Shown here in pieces: positions 45,141-53,646 of a stretch of 64,000 bases of DNA. The first letter of the stretch is position 1. Every line of letters starts with the position of its first letter. Source of the DNA: Salibacter sp031581065 (GTDB lineage: Bacteria > Bacteroidota > Bacteroidia > Flavobacteriales_G > Salibacteraceae). A program made the translations under genes and the position numbers. Under the pieces are notes generated by a model. That model saw nothing but the letters and a program-made list of their open reading frames with translations, ran no database searches and was not told the DNA's origin. The stretch is taken from the NCBI RefSeq assembly GCF_031581065.1, contig NZ_JAVLBN010000007.1, positions 14,766 through 78,765 on the forward strand, written 5' to 3'.

Positions 45141-45361
45141 CAAGAAATCTTTTTCATATAATCTTTGAAAGATATTCCCTGACCTTCATTTAGTTGCCTC
45201 AGCCCCAGTTCAATCTCTTCAATTTGATCTTTATTAAACTCTGGTTGCTCTACCTCACTAGAATTAGACTTAAAAAGATTGTACATTTTTTCAATCAATG
45301 CTTTATCATTTGAGTCAAGAATAAGTCTGACCAACTCTATTTTAGATGCTTTTAAATCCAT
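45140..45361 (-). CDS. Antitoxin partner of the second RelE/ParE toxin
   Basis: 73 residues from the ATG opening MDLKASKIELVRLILDSNDK; an ATG 12 bp upstream is possible. It has the size and acidic composition of antitoxins that pair with RelE/ParE toxins (NKDQIEEIELGLRQLNEGQGISFKDYMKKI resembles the C-terminal toxin-binding segments of many small addiction-module antitoxins). Coupled to the toxin by a 1-bp overlap. Confidence 0.78.
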   Translation of the reverse strand: MDLKASKIELVRLILDSNDKALIEKMYNLFKSNSSEVEQPEFNKDQIEEIELGLRQLNEGQGISFKDYMKKIS

Positions 45362-45431
45362 AACAATCAACACTTAATTACGAAGTTAGTAAATTATTGG
45401 GATCGTATAAAGATAAAGTTTGATATTCTAA

Positions 45432-45451
45432 GTATGCGATGCATCGCGTAC
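45432..45451. repeat. 20-bp palindrome, REP-like, second copy
   Basis: Ten-base arms with one mismatch, sharing GCGATGCATCGC with the palindrome at 44784-44807. It lies about 70 bp upstream of the second antitoxin start. The pair flanks one toxin-antitoxin locus at a distance of about 640 bp. Confidence 0.65.
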
Positions 45452-45583
45452 CTACATATCGAAATTCAATAATGTGTGCATCTTAAAATATGACGAAAAT
45501 ATTTCCTTCTACTGGATCTCATTTTAGGAATTAATCGTCACTAAAATTATTATTCGGAATAGATCAAATCCTCTTATGGAACG

Positions 45584-45673
45584 GATCGAAATGTTTTTCG
45601 GTCCTACCGTTCATCAGACCGAAATATTTTTCGGTCCTACTGCCGTTCTTCGGACCGTAAAATGTTTCGGTCC
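45584..45673. repeat. Three tandem hairpin units derived from the 3' end of the M1 peptidase gene
   Basis: Read on the minus strand, each unit holds GA(A/T)GAACG...TAG followed by a hairpin with arms GACCGAAA/TTTCGGTC. The hairpins are at 45652-45673, 45617-45636 (perfect 8-bp arms, 4-nt loop) and 45584-45603, spaced 33-36 bp. The first unit contains the last codons and the stop (TAG 45673-45675) of the M1 peptidase gene. It looks like a terminator-type hairpin with its preceding stop region duplicated twice. No long T-run follows. The rest of 45374-45583 holds no gene I can see. Confidence 0.75.
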
Positions 45674-47997
45674 TATCGTTCTTCTGCCTCTTGAAAACGC
45701 TGCATGCGGTTTTTAGGTGAACCTCGCTGTTGTTTTTTGAACAACTCAAAACGCGATGGAATATTACGGGCCGGCCAGTAATTGTTATTTCGGTCAACAT
45801 CTGCTGTTTCCAGGTTTGGATCAACCTCTACACCAACGAGCTGTTTTTCAAACCAAAAAACCTTGCTCACTTTCTCATCACCCATTCTCCAAATCTCAGC
45901 CGGAATATGAATCTTTTCTTTTGATCCATCCAGGAATGAGAATTCTGCAACAATTGGCATCGGTAATTCACCAACGAGCTCAAACTCCATTTCATAGAAG
46001 TTCATGTTAGTATCCAACATCGCTTTTTCCTCTTCATTCAGCGAGGCTGTGTATTCTTTAAATCGCTCAACATCAAGAGAAGTGTAATCGTACTCATCGG
46101 TTCGGTTGTAGAAATCTGCTGTAGCCGTATCTTTCTCAGTAATCGTTTTCTCCACCGATTTTGCATTGCGCTGGTTTGCGATATATTTTTTATCAGCATC
46201 ATCCATTTTGCGAGCAATCGGATTGTCAATTCGCGGGTCACCGGTTTCAACTTTGTACCACTTTACATCATTAACCGCAATATCAACATGGGCAGTCGTA
46301 TAAAACCACCCTCTCCAAAACCAATCCAGGTCAACAGCCGATGCGTCTTCCATGGTTCTGAAAAAATCGGCCGGAGTTGGGTGTTTAAAAGCCCATCGCT
46401 CAGCATATGTCTTAAATGCATAATCGAAAAGTTCACGTCCCATAACCGTTTCACGCAAAATATTCAGAGCCGTTGCCGGCTTGCCGTAAGCGTTATTACC
46501 AAACTGGAAGATCGACTCAGAATTGGTCATGATGGGAGTTTGGTACGACTTATCTCCTTTCATGTAATTCACAATTTTGTAAGCCGGGCCTCTTCTACTG
46601 GGATAATTGCGCTCCCATTCCTGCTCAGTCAGGTACTGAACAAAGCTGTTCAATCCTTCATCCATCCAGGTCCACTGGCGCTCATCTGAGTTGATGATCA
46701 TCGGGAAAAAGTTGTGTCCTACCTCGTGCACGATCACTGAGATCATACCGTATTTCAAGCGTTCTGAATATGTCCCGTCTTCCTCAGGCCTACCGTAATT
46801 GAAGCAAATCATAGGATATTCCATCCCGATTCTTTTACTGTTTACTGAAATTGCTACAGGATACGGATAATCGATCGTGTATTTTGAGTACGTTTTAACC
46901 GTGTGAGCCACAGCTTTTGTAGAATAGCGCTCCCAAAGTGGGTTTCCTTCTTTCGGGTAGTAGCTCATTGCCATAACACGCTCTCCGCCAACATCAACAC
47001 CCTGTGCATCCCAAATGAATTTACGAGAAGTAGCAAATGCAAAGTCACGAACATTTTCAGCTTCAAAGTGCCATGTTTTCGTTTTCGAAGTTCCCTCTTT
47101 CTCGTTTTCAATCGCTTCTTCTTCTGTCACGATCAGAACCGGGCTGTCAGACTCGCGGGCTTCCTCAAAGCGGTTGCGTTGTTTTGATGTGAGGACGTCA
47201 CGGTCGTTTTGTAAAACACCAGTCGATCCTACAATGTGATCAGCCGGAACGGTGATCTTCACATCGTAATCTCCGAATGGCAATGCAAATTCTCCTCGAC
47301 CCAGGAACTGCTTGTTTTGCCAGCCTTCAACATCATTGTAAACGGCCATTCGCGGATAAAACTGAGCGATTGTGTAAAGATAGTTACTGTCTTTTTTGAA
47401 ATACTCATAACCTGAACGACCACCAATTTCCATTCGGTTGTTGATGTTGTAATTCCACTCGATTTGGAAAGTATAGGTGTGTCCGCTTTCCAATGTTTCG
47501 GGTAAATCAATACGCATCATCGTGTAGTTGATGGTGTGATCGAGTTTTGCACCGCGGTTTGTTTTCACCGATGAAATCTTGAAACCGCCATCAAAATCAT
47601 TCATCATGCGCTTCATGCCGCCAAATGACATCTTTTCATTCATGCTCCTCTGGCGAATCTTTTTCGATTGTGAATCGCGTGCTCTCACATTTTGATCGAG
47701 CTGAACCCACAAGTATTTGAGGTCATCAGGTGAGTTGTTGTAGTAAGTGATCGTTTCCTTTCCGGTGATCGTTTGATTATCATCATCGAGTGTTACCTCA
47801 ATTTCATAATCAGCTTGTTGCTGATAATACTCATGCCCCGGAGCTCCACTGGCTGTGCGATACACATTTGGAGTTGGCAGCTCTTCCTTGAGCTGCTTGA
47901 ACTTGTTATTGTTGTAAGTTTCGTACTGGGCAGTTGCGGTTCTGACCGAAAAAGTCAAAACCAATAAACCTAATAATGTGTAAAATGTATTTCTCAT
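45673..47997 (-). CDS. M1-family metallopeptidase
   Basis: 774 residues with signal peptide MRNTFYTLLGLLVLTFSVRTATAQ. The N-terminal beta domain is followed by the catalytic domain: zinc motif HEVGHN (His424, Glu425, His428) with the third ligand Glu447 in TWMDEG, 18 residues on, as in aminopeptidase N relatives. The exopeptidase motif GAMEN is not obvious, so substrate type is uncertain. The C-terminal region is charged. It is the last gene of a three-gene minus-strand operon with DUF6702 and HupE genes, 3 bp after HupE. A motif copy (47938-47947) lies in the signal peptide. Confidence 0.9.
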   Translation of the reverse strand: MRNTFYTLLGLLVLTFSVRTATAQYETYNNNKFKQLKEELPTPNVYRTASGAPGHEYYQQQADYEIEVTLDDDNQTITGKETITYYNNSPDDLKYLWVQLDQNVRARDSQSKKIRQRSMNEKMSFGGMKRMMNDFDGGFKISSVKTNRGAKLDHTINYTMMRIDLPETLESGHTYTFQIEWNYNINNRMEIGGRSGYEYFKKDSNYLYTIAQFYPRMAVYNDVEGWQNKQFLGRGEFALPFGDYDVKITVPADHIVGSTGVLQNDRDVLTSKQRNRFEEARESDSPVLIVTEEEAIENEKEGTSKTKTWHFEAENVRDFAFATSRKFIWDAQGVDVGGERVMAMSYYPKEGNPLWERYSTKAVAHTVKTYSKYTIDYPYPVAISVNSKRIGMEYPMICFNYGRPEEDGTYSERLKYGMISVIVHEVGHNFFPMIINSDERQWTWMDEGLNSFVQYLTEQEWERNYPSRRGPAYKIVNYMKGDKSYQTPIMTNSESIFQFGNNAYGKPATALNILRETVMGRELFDYAFKTYAERWAFKHPTPADFFRTMEDASAVDLDWFWRGWFYTTAHVDIAVNDVKWYKVETGDPRIDNPIARKMDDADKKYIANQRNAKSVEKTITEKDTATADFYNRTDEYDYTSLDVERFKEYTASLNEEEKAMLDTNMNFYEMEFELVGELPMPIVAEFSFLDGSKEKIHIPAEIWRMGDEKVSKVFWFEKQLVGVEVDPNLETADVDRNNNYWPARNIPSRFELFKKQQRGSPKNRMQRFQEAEER

Positions 47998-48000
47998 AAA

Positions 48001-48564
48001 CTAACCGATTATCATACTTAGGGCAAGAAAAAACACGCCTCCGTTCATAAATAAAATCCAGCTTTCACGCTTCACTGAAAAAATCTTCTCGAAAATAATA
48101 TGGATGATGAGAATAGAAAGCACCACGAGTATTTGTGCCACTTCAATCCCTAAATTAAATGAAAAAAGTGCGAGGATCAGATCCTGATCACCTGCTACGA
48201 GTTCGCCAAAGTAATTGGAAAAGCCAAGACCGTGAATGAGCCCAAAAAGGACCATGAGAATGTAAAGGACAATTGTGTGTCTTTCTCTGCCCTTTTTCCA
48301 CAAATTCACAAGTGATGTCAACAGTATTGTGATTGGTATTAAGGTTTCCACGAGTTCCATATTTACGCTCACAACGTGAAGTGCTGCCAGTATCAAGGTC
48401 AAAGAATGACCGAGTGTAAATGCTGTTACCATGATGAGTAGTTTTTTCCAGTTTGCAATGGAAAAAACGCTTGCTATAGCGAGCATGAAAATGAGATGAT
48501 CAAGTCCATTGATATCGAGAATATGATCGGTTCCAAGTTTTAGGTACAGTTCAAATTTACTCAT
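48001..48564 (-). CDS. HupE/UreJ-family membrane protein
   Basis: 187 residues with about six membrane segments. The N-terminal GTDHILDINGLDHLIFML, AFTLGHSLTLILAAL and LFGLIHGLGFSNYFGEL give the histidine-bearing motifs of the HupE/UreJ family, linked elsewhere to nickel or cobalt import. The substrate here is unknown. It overlaps the upstream DUF6702 gene by 8 bp and precedes the M1 peptidase gene by 3 bp, a grouping I recall from other Bacteroidota. Confidence 0.85.
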   Translation of the reverse strand: MSKFELYLKLGTDHILDINGLDHLIFMLAIASVFSIANWKKLLIMVTAFTLGHSLTLILAALHVVSVNMELVETLIPITILLTSLVNLWKKGRERHTIVLYILMVLFGLIHGLGFSNYFGELVAGDQDLILALFSFNLGIEVAQILVVLSILIIHIIFEKIFSVKRESWILFMNGGVFFLALSMIIG

Positions 48565-49069
48565 TGATCAATTTTATAATTTTCTCGCGATCGTCTTTAT
48601 TGGTTACAAATGAAGAAGATTCTTCTCCAACATAAAAATGATTGACATTTGATTGATCGGGATAGACTTCCAGGAATGCGCTATTGGTGAACTCAAATTG
48701 TGTTGAGGCATTGAATTCGAGTATTTCAAAATAGCACCAAACAGCATCCATGTTGTACTCGGCTCCTACCCATTTCATTGTTAGTTGAGTATTGTCCTGA
48801 CTCACTCTAACAGTTTTACTCAAATAGTCGTAAATATATCGATCGGCATTGGGTATTTGGTCATCTGTTGCCAGGTTCCAGCTAGATTCTCCGTTTCGTG
48901 TTGTGAGTGCTAATTCAAGGTCATCAGTAAATAGTTTGATTGCGCATTCGAGGGTATTTCGCTCGGCATTGTAACGCCATTCAGCTACGGAGATGTGAAT
49001 AGGATGATCGCTTTCGGCTCTGACCGAAACAGATGATAAAGCGATTAAAATGACCAGTATTATTCTCAT
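48557..49069 (-). CDS. Exported DUF6702-like protein
   Basis: 170 residues from the ATG that gives a clean signal peptide (MRIILVILIALSSVSVRA); the in-frame ATG 18 bp upstream is less likely. The mature protein begins ESDHPIHISVAEWRYNAERN and is beta-rich, the DUF6702 pattern. Function unknown. It is the first gene of the minus-strand operon with hupE and the M1 peptidase gene. A motif copy (49016-49025) encodes VRAE at the cleavage site. Confidence 0.75.
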   Translation of the reverse strand: MRIILVILIALSSVSVRAESDHPIHISVAEWRYNAERNTLECAIKLFTDDLELALTTRNGESSWNLATDDQIPNADRYIYDYLSKTVRVSQDNTQLTMKWVGAEYNMDAVWCYFEILEFNASTQFEFTNSAFLEVYPDQSNVNHFYVGEESSSFVTNKDDREKIIKLINE

Positions 49070-49102
49070 TTTTTGCGAAAGTAACAATTCTCACACTTCG
49101 TT

Positions 49103-49135
49103 TTTGCAACACTGTTTCATTTTATTGTACATTTG
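49103..49135 (+). promoter_or_regulatory. Strong Bacteroidota-type promoter for merC-like gene
   Basis: TTTG (49103-49106), 21-base spacer, TACATTTG (49128-49135), an exact match to both boxes. The start codon at 49143 is only 7 bases past the -7 box, so the transcript would be leaderless or nearly so. Confidence 0.65.
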
Positions 49136-49142
49136 CATCGAA

Positions 49143-49514
49143 ATGAGAAACTGGTTGAAAAGTAGCGATTCTGTTGGGATTATAGCGTCAGTTGTTTGTC
49201 TTTTACACTGCCTGATGCTTCCTGTATTGATTTTGTTCAGAGTTCCAATGAGTCACTGGCTGGAAGAGTACTGGCATGCATTTGACTTTGTATTTTTAGG
49301 GATTGGTTTTGTCGCAGTACTATACTCGGCCAGGCGAACTCCTTTCACGTGGATGCGCTATTTCCTTTGGTTTTCATTTGCTGCACTGGCTGCCAGCATT
49401 ACGCTCAAGCATTACGAAACGATTTTCAATACCATTGCTATTGTGGCGGCTCTCATCCTGATTATCGCGCATATTATTAACTTGCGCCACTTAACTTGTG
49501 CAGTTAAACATTAA
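49143..49514 (+). CDS. MerC-domain membrane protein
   Basis: 123 residues from ATG 49143 with four membrane segments. The MerC-type cysteine pair is in SVVCLLHCLMLPVL near residues 19-23, and a further cysteine lies near the C-terminus (LRHLTCAVKH). MerC proteins import mercuric ion in mercury operons, but Bacteroidota homologues usually stand alone and their substrate is unknown. The promoter ends 7 bp before the ATG, and an earlier in-frame ATG at 49050 lies upstream of that promoter and is rejected. Confidence 0.8.
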   Translation: MRNWLKSSDSVGIIASVVCLLHCLMLPVLILFRVPMSHWLEEYWHAFDFVFLGIGFVAVLYSARRTPFTWMRYFLWFSFAALAASITLKHYETIFNTIAIVAALILIIAHIINLRHLTCAVKH

Positions 49515-49527
49515 AAGAATTTATTTT

Positions 49528-50730
49528 ATGAAATTGAAGAGTTTATTGGTAGGAGCACTGCTCCTTGCAACCGGAACTATGTTTGCACAGGACACTGTGC
49601 GCAACAAAGAAGGTGGGAATTATTTATTCACTATTGAACACGACATTGAGGCAACAGACATCAAAAATCAGTACCGCTCAGGTACCTGCTGGTCGTTTTC
49701 TACTCTATCCTTTTTTGAGTCTGAACTGGACAGAATGGGAAAAGGTGATTACGATTTATCTGAAATGTTTGTCGTTCGCAACGTTTACAGCGATAAAGCC
49801 GAAAAGTATGTGAGAATGCACGGCAACCTAAATTTTGGTCCGGGCGGTGCTTTTCACGATGTTACGTACGTCATGAAACACTACGGAATGGTTCCGGAAA
49901 GTGTTTACAGCGGACTCAACTACGGTACTGAAAAACATATTCACGGTGAACTCGACAAAGTGATGAAGAGTATGGTTGACGCGGTGATCAAAAACCCGAA
50001 TGGTGAGTTATCAACCGCGTGGCACAATGCTTTTAACAATGCACTGGATAGTTATCTCGGTCAGATCCCTGAGGAGTTTGAGTACAATGGCGAAACGTAC
50101 ACTCCACAGTCATACATGGATGAACTGGGAATCAATCCGGATGATTATGTAGAACTATCGAGCTATACGCATCATCCGTTCTACGAGAAGTTTGTTCTCG
50201 AAGTACCTGATAACTGGCTTGGCGGAGAAGTTTACAACGTCCCAATGGAAGACCTTATCAAGGTGATGGACAATTCGCTCGAAAACGATTATGGTGTTGC
50301 CTGGGCAGCTGATGTGAGCGAAAAAGGATTTTCTTTCCGTGACGGACTGGCAATTGTTCCTGAAAATGAAGACGCGATCCAGAAAAAGGGATCTGACAAT
50401 GAAAACTTCAGTGATGCAGGAGCTGAGAAAATCGGGAATCAGTTTATGAGTCCGGGTGACGAAAAAGAAATCACTCAGGAAATGCGTCAAAAAGCATTTG
50501 ACAATTACGAAACAACTGATGATCACGGCATGCATATTACTGGCATTGCAAAAGACCAAAACGGAACGAAGTATTACCTCGTAAAGAACTCATGGGGAAC
50601 CGGATTCACTGAGATGCATGACGGTTATTTCTTTGCTTCAGAGGCGTACGTGAAGTACAAAACAATGGACATCATGGTTCATAAAGATGCTATTCCAAAA
50701 AAGCTAAGAAAGAAACTGGGAATCAAGTAA
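49528..50730 (+). CDS. Exported C1-family (bleomycin hydrolase-type) peptidase
   Basis: 400 residues from the ATG giving the signal peptide MKLKSLLVGALLLATGTMFAQ. The papain-fold catalytic residues are Cys54 in RSGTCWSFSTL, His in DDHGMHITGIAKD and Asn in YLVKNSWGTGF. The family (aminopeptidase C/PepC, bleomycin hydrolase) trims peptide N-termini, here in the periplasm or outside the cell. An in-frame ATG 30 bp upstream overlaps the MerC gene and breaks the signal sequence. A strong terminator follows. One motif copy at 50059-50068. Confidence 0.9.
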   Translation: MKLKSLLVGALLLATGTMFAQDTVRNKEGGNYLFTIEHDIEATDIKNQYRSGTCWSFSTLSFFESELDRMGKGDYDLSEMFVVRNVYSDKAEKYVRMHGNLNFGPGGAFHDVTYVMKHYGMVPESVYSGLNYGTEKHIHGELDKVMKSMVDAVIKNPNGELSTAWHNAFNNALDSYLGQIPEEFEYNGETYTPQSYMDELGINPDDYVELSSYTHHPFYEKFVLEVPDNWLGGEVYNVPMEDLIKVMDNSLENDYGVAWAADVSEKGFSFRDGLAIVPENEDAIQKKGSDNENFSDAGAEKIGNQFMSPGDEKEITQEMRQKAFDNYETTDDHGMHITGIAKDQNGTKYYLVKNSWGTGFTEMHDGYFFASEAYVKYKTMDIMVHKDAIPKKLRKKLGIK

Positions 50731-50752
50731 AAACTTATTCCTAACAGACTTT

Positions 50753-50789
50753 AAAAGCGACATTTCTCTTAAGAAGTGTCGCTTTTTTT
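50753..50789 (+). terminator. Rho-independent terminator after the C1 peptidase
   Basis: Stem AAAAGCGACA (50753-50762) pairs with TGTCGCTTTT (50777-50786), 14-nt loop, followed by further T residues. Confidence 0.8.
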
Positions 50790-50809
50790 ATCTCTTTTAA
50801 GACAACATG

Positions 50810-52861
50810 TTAATTAAACGCAGATGTTTGTGAAGAAGCATAAGTAGAGAGGATATCCTGGAGTTGTTCGTGTGAGATGGGTTTCACGATATATGAATTT
50901 ACCCCGGCCTCGTATGCCTGTTCAATAGTTTCTTTTTTGGCATCTGCTGATAATCCGATGATCGTTCCTTTATAATCGCCTTTTCGCAATTTCTTTACCG
51001 CATCAAGGCCATCCAGCTCAGGCATAAAAAGATCCATAAAAACCACATCAAAAAACTCATCTTCAATCACTTCAAGAGCATCTTTACCATTACTCACCAC
51101 TTTTGGTGATACATTGAACTGTTTGAGTAAGTTCTTGATAACAGCTACATTTATCGGATTGTCCTCTGCAACGAGAATATTGGAATTGTCAAATGTATCA
51201 ATGACTTCATTTTGGACTTCAGACTCCTCTTTCACAATTTCAAATGATACATCAACTACAAAACTACTTCCCTTGCCTTCTTTGCTTTTGGCTTTTATTT
51301 CACCTCCCATCAGGTTGACAATCTCTCTGGTTATATAAAGCCCCAGTCCACTTCCTTTATGTCTTTTCGAGTTTTCGTTTTCAACCTGGACGAAACGTCC
51401 AAAAATGTCTTCGAGTTTATCTTTTGGGATTCCCATTCCTGTGTCATTCACTTCTGCATGAATTGACAACTCTCCTTCTTTTACTTCAGTTTTAGCCTTG
51501 ATAACAACTCCACCATCATTCGTAAACTTGAGTGCGTTTCCTATTAGGTTTGTGAAAATTTGATTAAACTTTCCTCTATCTCCCTGCACCTTGATATTTT
51601 CATGACAGTCATCATCGAGCTTGATATAAAGACCCTTTTCTGAAAAGCCATGTTCAAAAAGTGTTGTAAGATCATTTAGTTCTTTGCAAGGCTCAAAAAT
51701 ATCTTCTCGCAGAGAAGCTTTTCCAGATTCAATTTTATCGATATCCAGAATATCATTGACAAGTGACATCAGGTTCCTGGCAGATAAATCCATCAAGGAG
51801 AGGTATTTCTTTTCTTCGCTACCGAGGTTCAGCTTTTTGAGAATTTCTGTAAATCCGACTATCGCATTGAGCGGTGTTCGAATTTCATGACTCATATTTG
51901 ATAAAAAGACCGTTTTAAACTCTGAAGCCTGCTCAACCTCTTTCTTTGTCTTTTTCAGATAATCATTTAATTTCTCGAGTTCTGCATTTGATTTAGCTCT
52001 TTTCCTCTCAGCTTCCTTTACTGATAAAAACAACCAAACGAGCATAGCCAACAATAAGGACAATATAAATCCGGCTACTAAACCGTAATACCCGTCTTTC
52101 ATTTCAGCCGTGTAATAGCTACTGGATGATGGAGAAAAGTGAAGCCTCCAGGAATTATCTCTTTTTACCGGTAGATCAATTTCATAAGATTGTTTGTAAC
52201 TGCTATCTACTTTGTCAATGTCACTATCGTGAATTGCATAAAAAGTACTATCTCTATTATCATTTACACGAATAGAAAACTCAGGGTAAGCACTGAAAAC
52301 TCTATCAAAAACAGTATAAAAATCAAGACCCCCGGTTACCGTTCCGTAAAAACGGTCATCAATAAAAATTGGGATATCAATTAAAAATGCTCTTCCTCCC
52401 TGTATCAATTTTGTCCAGTGAGTAACATTTATGGATGAATCTCTCTTAATTTGTTGCCACGAAGCTACCCGGTACTCGACTTTAGAAATGTCTAAGCCAA
52501 TCACCTCAGCATTACTATCTACAGGGTAAGCTCCCTGAATCACCATATTTGAGTCAATCCACTCTACAAACTTTATTGATCTGTGTTTGGCTATGATATT
52601 TTTAGCATCCTTGTGCCAATGCTCAAAATATTTACCATTTGTAAACTCTAATCGATCCTTAAAACTTTTTAAAGCTTCAATGTTGTTTTTAACCACATTT
52701 TCTATTTCACTTTTGGCGAAAAGTGATTGGGCTTCAAGCTCGTTTTTCAGGTGCTTTTCTGTTGCTGATCGATACTTCACAAATAGGCTCAAAACAGCTA
52801 ACATTGCTGCAAAAAAGAAAATAGCAGATATTGTTGTTTTTTGACTCCCCGTTTTAGCCAT
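50810..52861 (-). CDS. Hybrid histidine kinase/response regulator with CHASE sensor
   Basis: 683 residues. A first membrane segment (TTISAIFFFAAMLAVLSLFV), a CHASE-type periplasmic domain (about residues 50-250, with HRSIKFVEWIDSNMVIQGAYP and GTVTGGLDFYTVF), a second membrane segment (YYGLVAGFILSLLLAMLVWL), then HisKA (FLSNMSHEIRTPLNAIVGF), HATPase with N box NLIGNALKF and DTGMGIP plus GSGLGLYI, and a C-terminal REC domain (ILVAEDNPINV, phospho-Asp in VVFMDLFMPELDG, SADAKKET, IVKPIS). No output domain or cognate regulator is adjacent. A possible -7 box (TATATTTG, minus strand) is at 52882-52889. Confidence 0.93.
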   Translation of the reverse strand: MAKTGSQKTTISAIFFFAAMLAVLSLFVKYRSATEKHLKNELEAQSLFAKSEIENVVKNNIEALKSFKDRLEFTNGKYFEHWHKDAKNIIAKHRSIKFVEWIDSNMVIQGAYPVDSNAEVIGLDISKVEYRVASWQQIKRDSSINVTHWTKLIQGGRAFLIDIPIFIDDRFYGTVTGGLDFYTVFDRVFSAYPEFSIRVNDNRDSTFYAIHDSDIDKVDSSYKQSYEIDLPVKRDNSWRLHFSPSSSSYYTAEMKDGYYGLVAGFILSLLLAMLVWLFLSVKEAERKRAKSNAELEKLNDYLKKTKKEVEQASEFKTVFLSNMSHEIRTPLNAIVGFTEILKKLNLGSEEKKYLSLMDLSARNLMSLVNDILDIDKIESGKASLREDIFEPCKELNDLTTLFEHGFSEKGLYIKLDDDCHENIKVQGDRGKFNQIFTNLIGNALKFTNDGGVVIKAKTEVKEGELSIHAEVNDTGMGIPKDKLEDIFGRFVQVENENSKRHKGSGLGLYITREIVNLMGGEIKAKSKEGKGSSFVVDVSFEIVKEESEVQNEVIDTFDNSNILVAEDNPINVAVIKNLLKQFNVSPKVVSNGKDALEVIEDEFFDVVFMDLFMPELDGLDAVKKLRKGDYKGTIIGLSADAKKETIEQAYEAGVNSYIVKPISHEQLQDILSTYASSQTSAFN

Positions 52862-52881
52862 TTATTCAGGAATTATGATGG

Positions 52882-52889
52882 CAAATATA
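52882..52889 (-). promoter_or_regulatory. -7 promoter box before the hybrid kinase
   Basis: Minus-strand TATATTTG, an exact TAnnTTTG match, 20 bp upstream of the start at 52861. No convincing -33 box. Confidence 0.4.
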
Positions 52890-53044
52890 ACTGAAAAATA
52901 ATCTTTTGAATTACACTGAATTAAGAAACTTTAATCAGCCTGATGAACACGAGTTGTGCCGCACCTTTCAAATTATTATTATCCTTATAAACCTTGAAGA
53001 TCAGCCTCAAATTATTATCTTTAAAGCAAATTAAAAGAGATATA

Positions 53045-53215
53045 ATGATTCAATCTATACTAGGCTATATACTTGCCCAAATACCTACAGACGTTGATGT
53101 TGACACTGGAAACAACGAAGTAGAGATATGGTCAGATCCGTTATACGTCACTATGGCTGTGGTTCTGATCGTGATATTAATTGGTTTCATCATTTTTAAG
53201 AACCGTAAAAAATAG
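53045..53215 (+). CDS. Small single-span membrane protein
   Basis: 56 residues from ATG 53045 (upstream in-frame ATG at 52994 gives a polar extension and is less likely). There is an N-terminal amphipathic stretch (MIQSILGYILAQIPTDV), an acidic middle and one membrane helix followed by basic residues (VTMAVVLIVILIGFIIFKNRKK). No family recognised. It precedes the DUF1801 gene by 5 bp. A motif copy (53130-53139) encodes WSDP. Confidence 0.6.
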   Translation: MIQSILGYILAQIPTDVDVDTGNNEVEIWSDPLYVTMAVVLIVILIGFIIFKNRKK

Positions 53216-53220
53216 CGCTC

Positions 53221-53646
53221 ATGGCAGGCATGAAAACCAAACCTGATAAGTCTAAAAGTGTGACTGAAATTATCAATCAGGTGGAAAAAGAACAAAAGCG
53301 AAAAGATGCTTTTGAAGTTCTTGAAATGATGAAAAATGTGACGAATTTAGAGCCTGTGATGTGGGGAGATAGCATAATTGGTTTTGGTGATTATCACTAC
53401 AAATATGCCAGTGGACGAGAAGGTGACTGGTTCCAGATTGGTTTTTCACCGCGCAAGCAAAATATCGCGCTTTATATCATGTCTGGATTCAAGCAATATT
53501 CAGAACTCCTGAAAAACCTGGGTAAATACAAAAAAGGCGTATCATGCCTGTATATCAATAAGCTCGATGATATTGATCGCGATGTTCTTCAATCACTGAT
53601 GGAGCAAAGCGTAAACTATATCCGCAAAGCTTACAAAGCCGATTAA
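53221..53646 (+). CDS. DUF1801 (YdhG-like) protein
   Basis: 141 residues. The motif MWGDSIIGFGDYHYKYASGREGDWFQIGFSPRKQNIALYI and the C-terminal CLYINKLDDIDRDVLQSLMEQSV match the DUF1801/YdhG domain, a small alpha/beta fold of unknown function. It is cytoplasmic. The gene converges on ychF with a 4-bp overlap. Confidence 0.8.
   Translation: MAGMKTKPDKSKSVTEIINQVEKEQKRKDAFEVLEMMKNVTNLEPVMWGDSIIGFGDYHYKYASGREGDWFQIGFSPRKQNIALYIMSGFKQYSELLKNLGKYKKGVSCLYINKLDDIDRDVLQSLMEQSVNYIRKAYKAD

Noticed and set aside
45564..45824. Minus-strand frame encoding repeated RTEK-type peptides across the hairpin array
   Set aside because: It is a by-product of reading the tandem hairpin units and the end of the M1 gene in another frame; there is no start context or homology.
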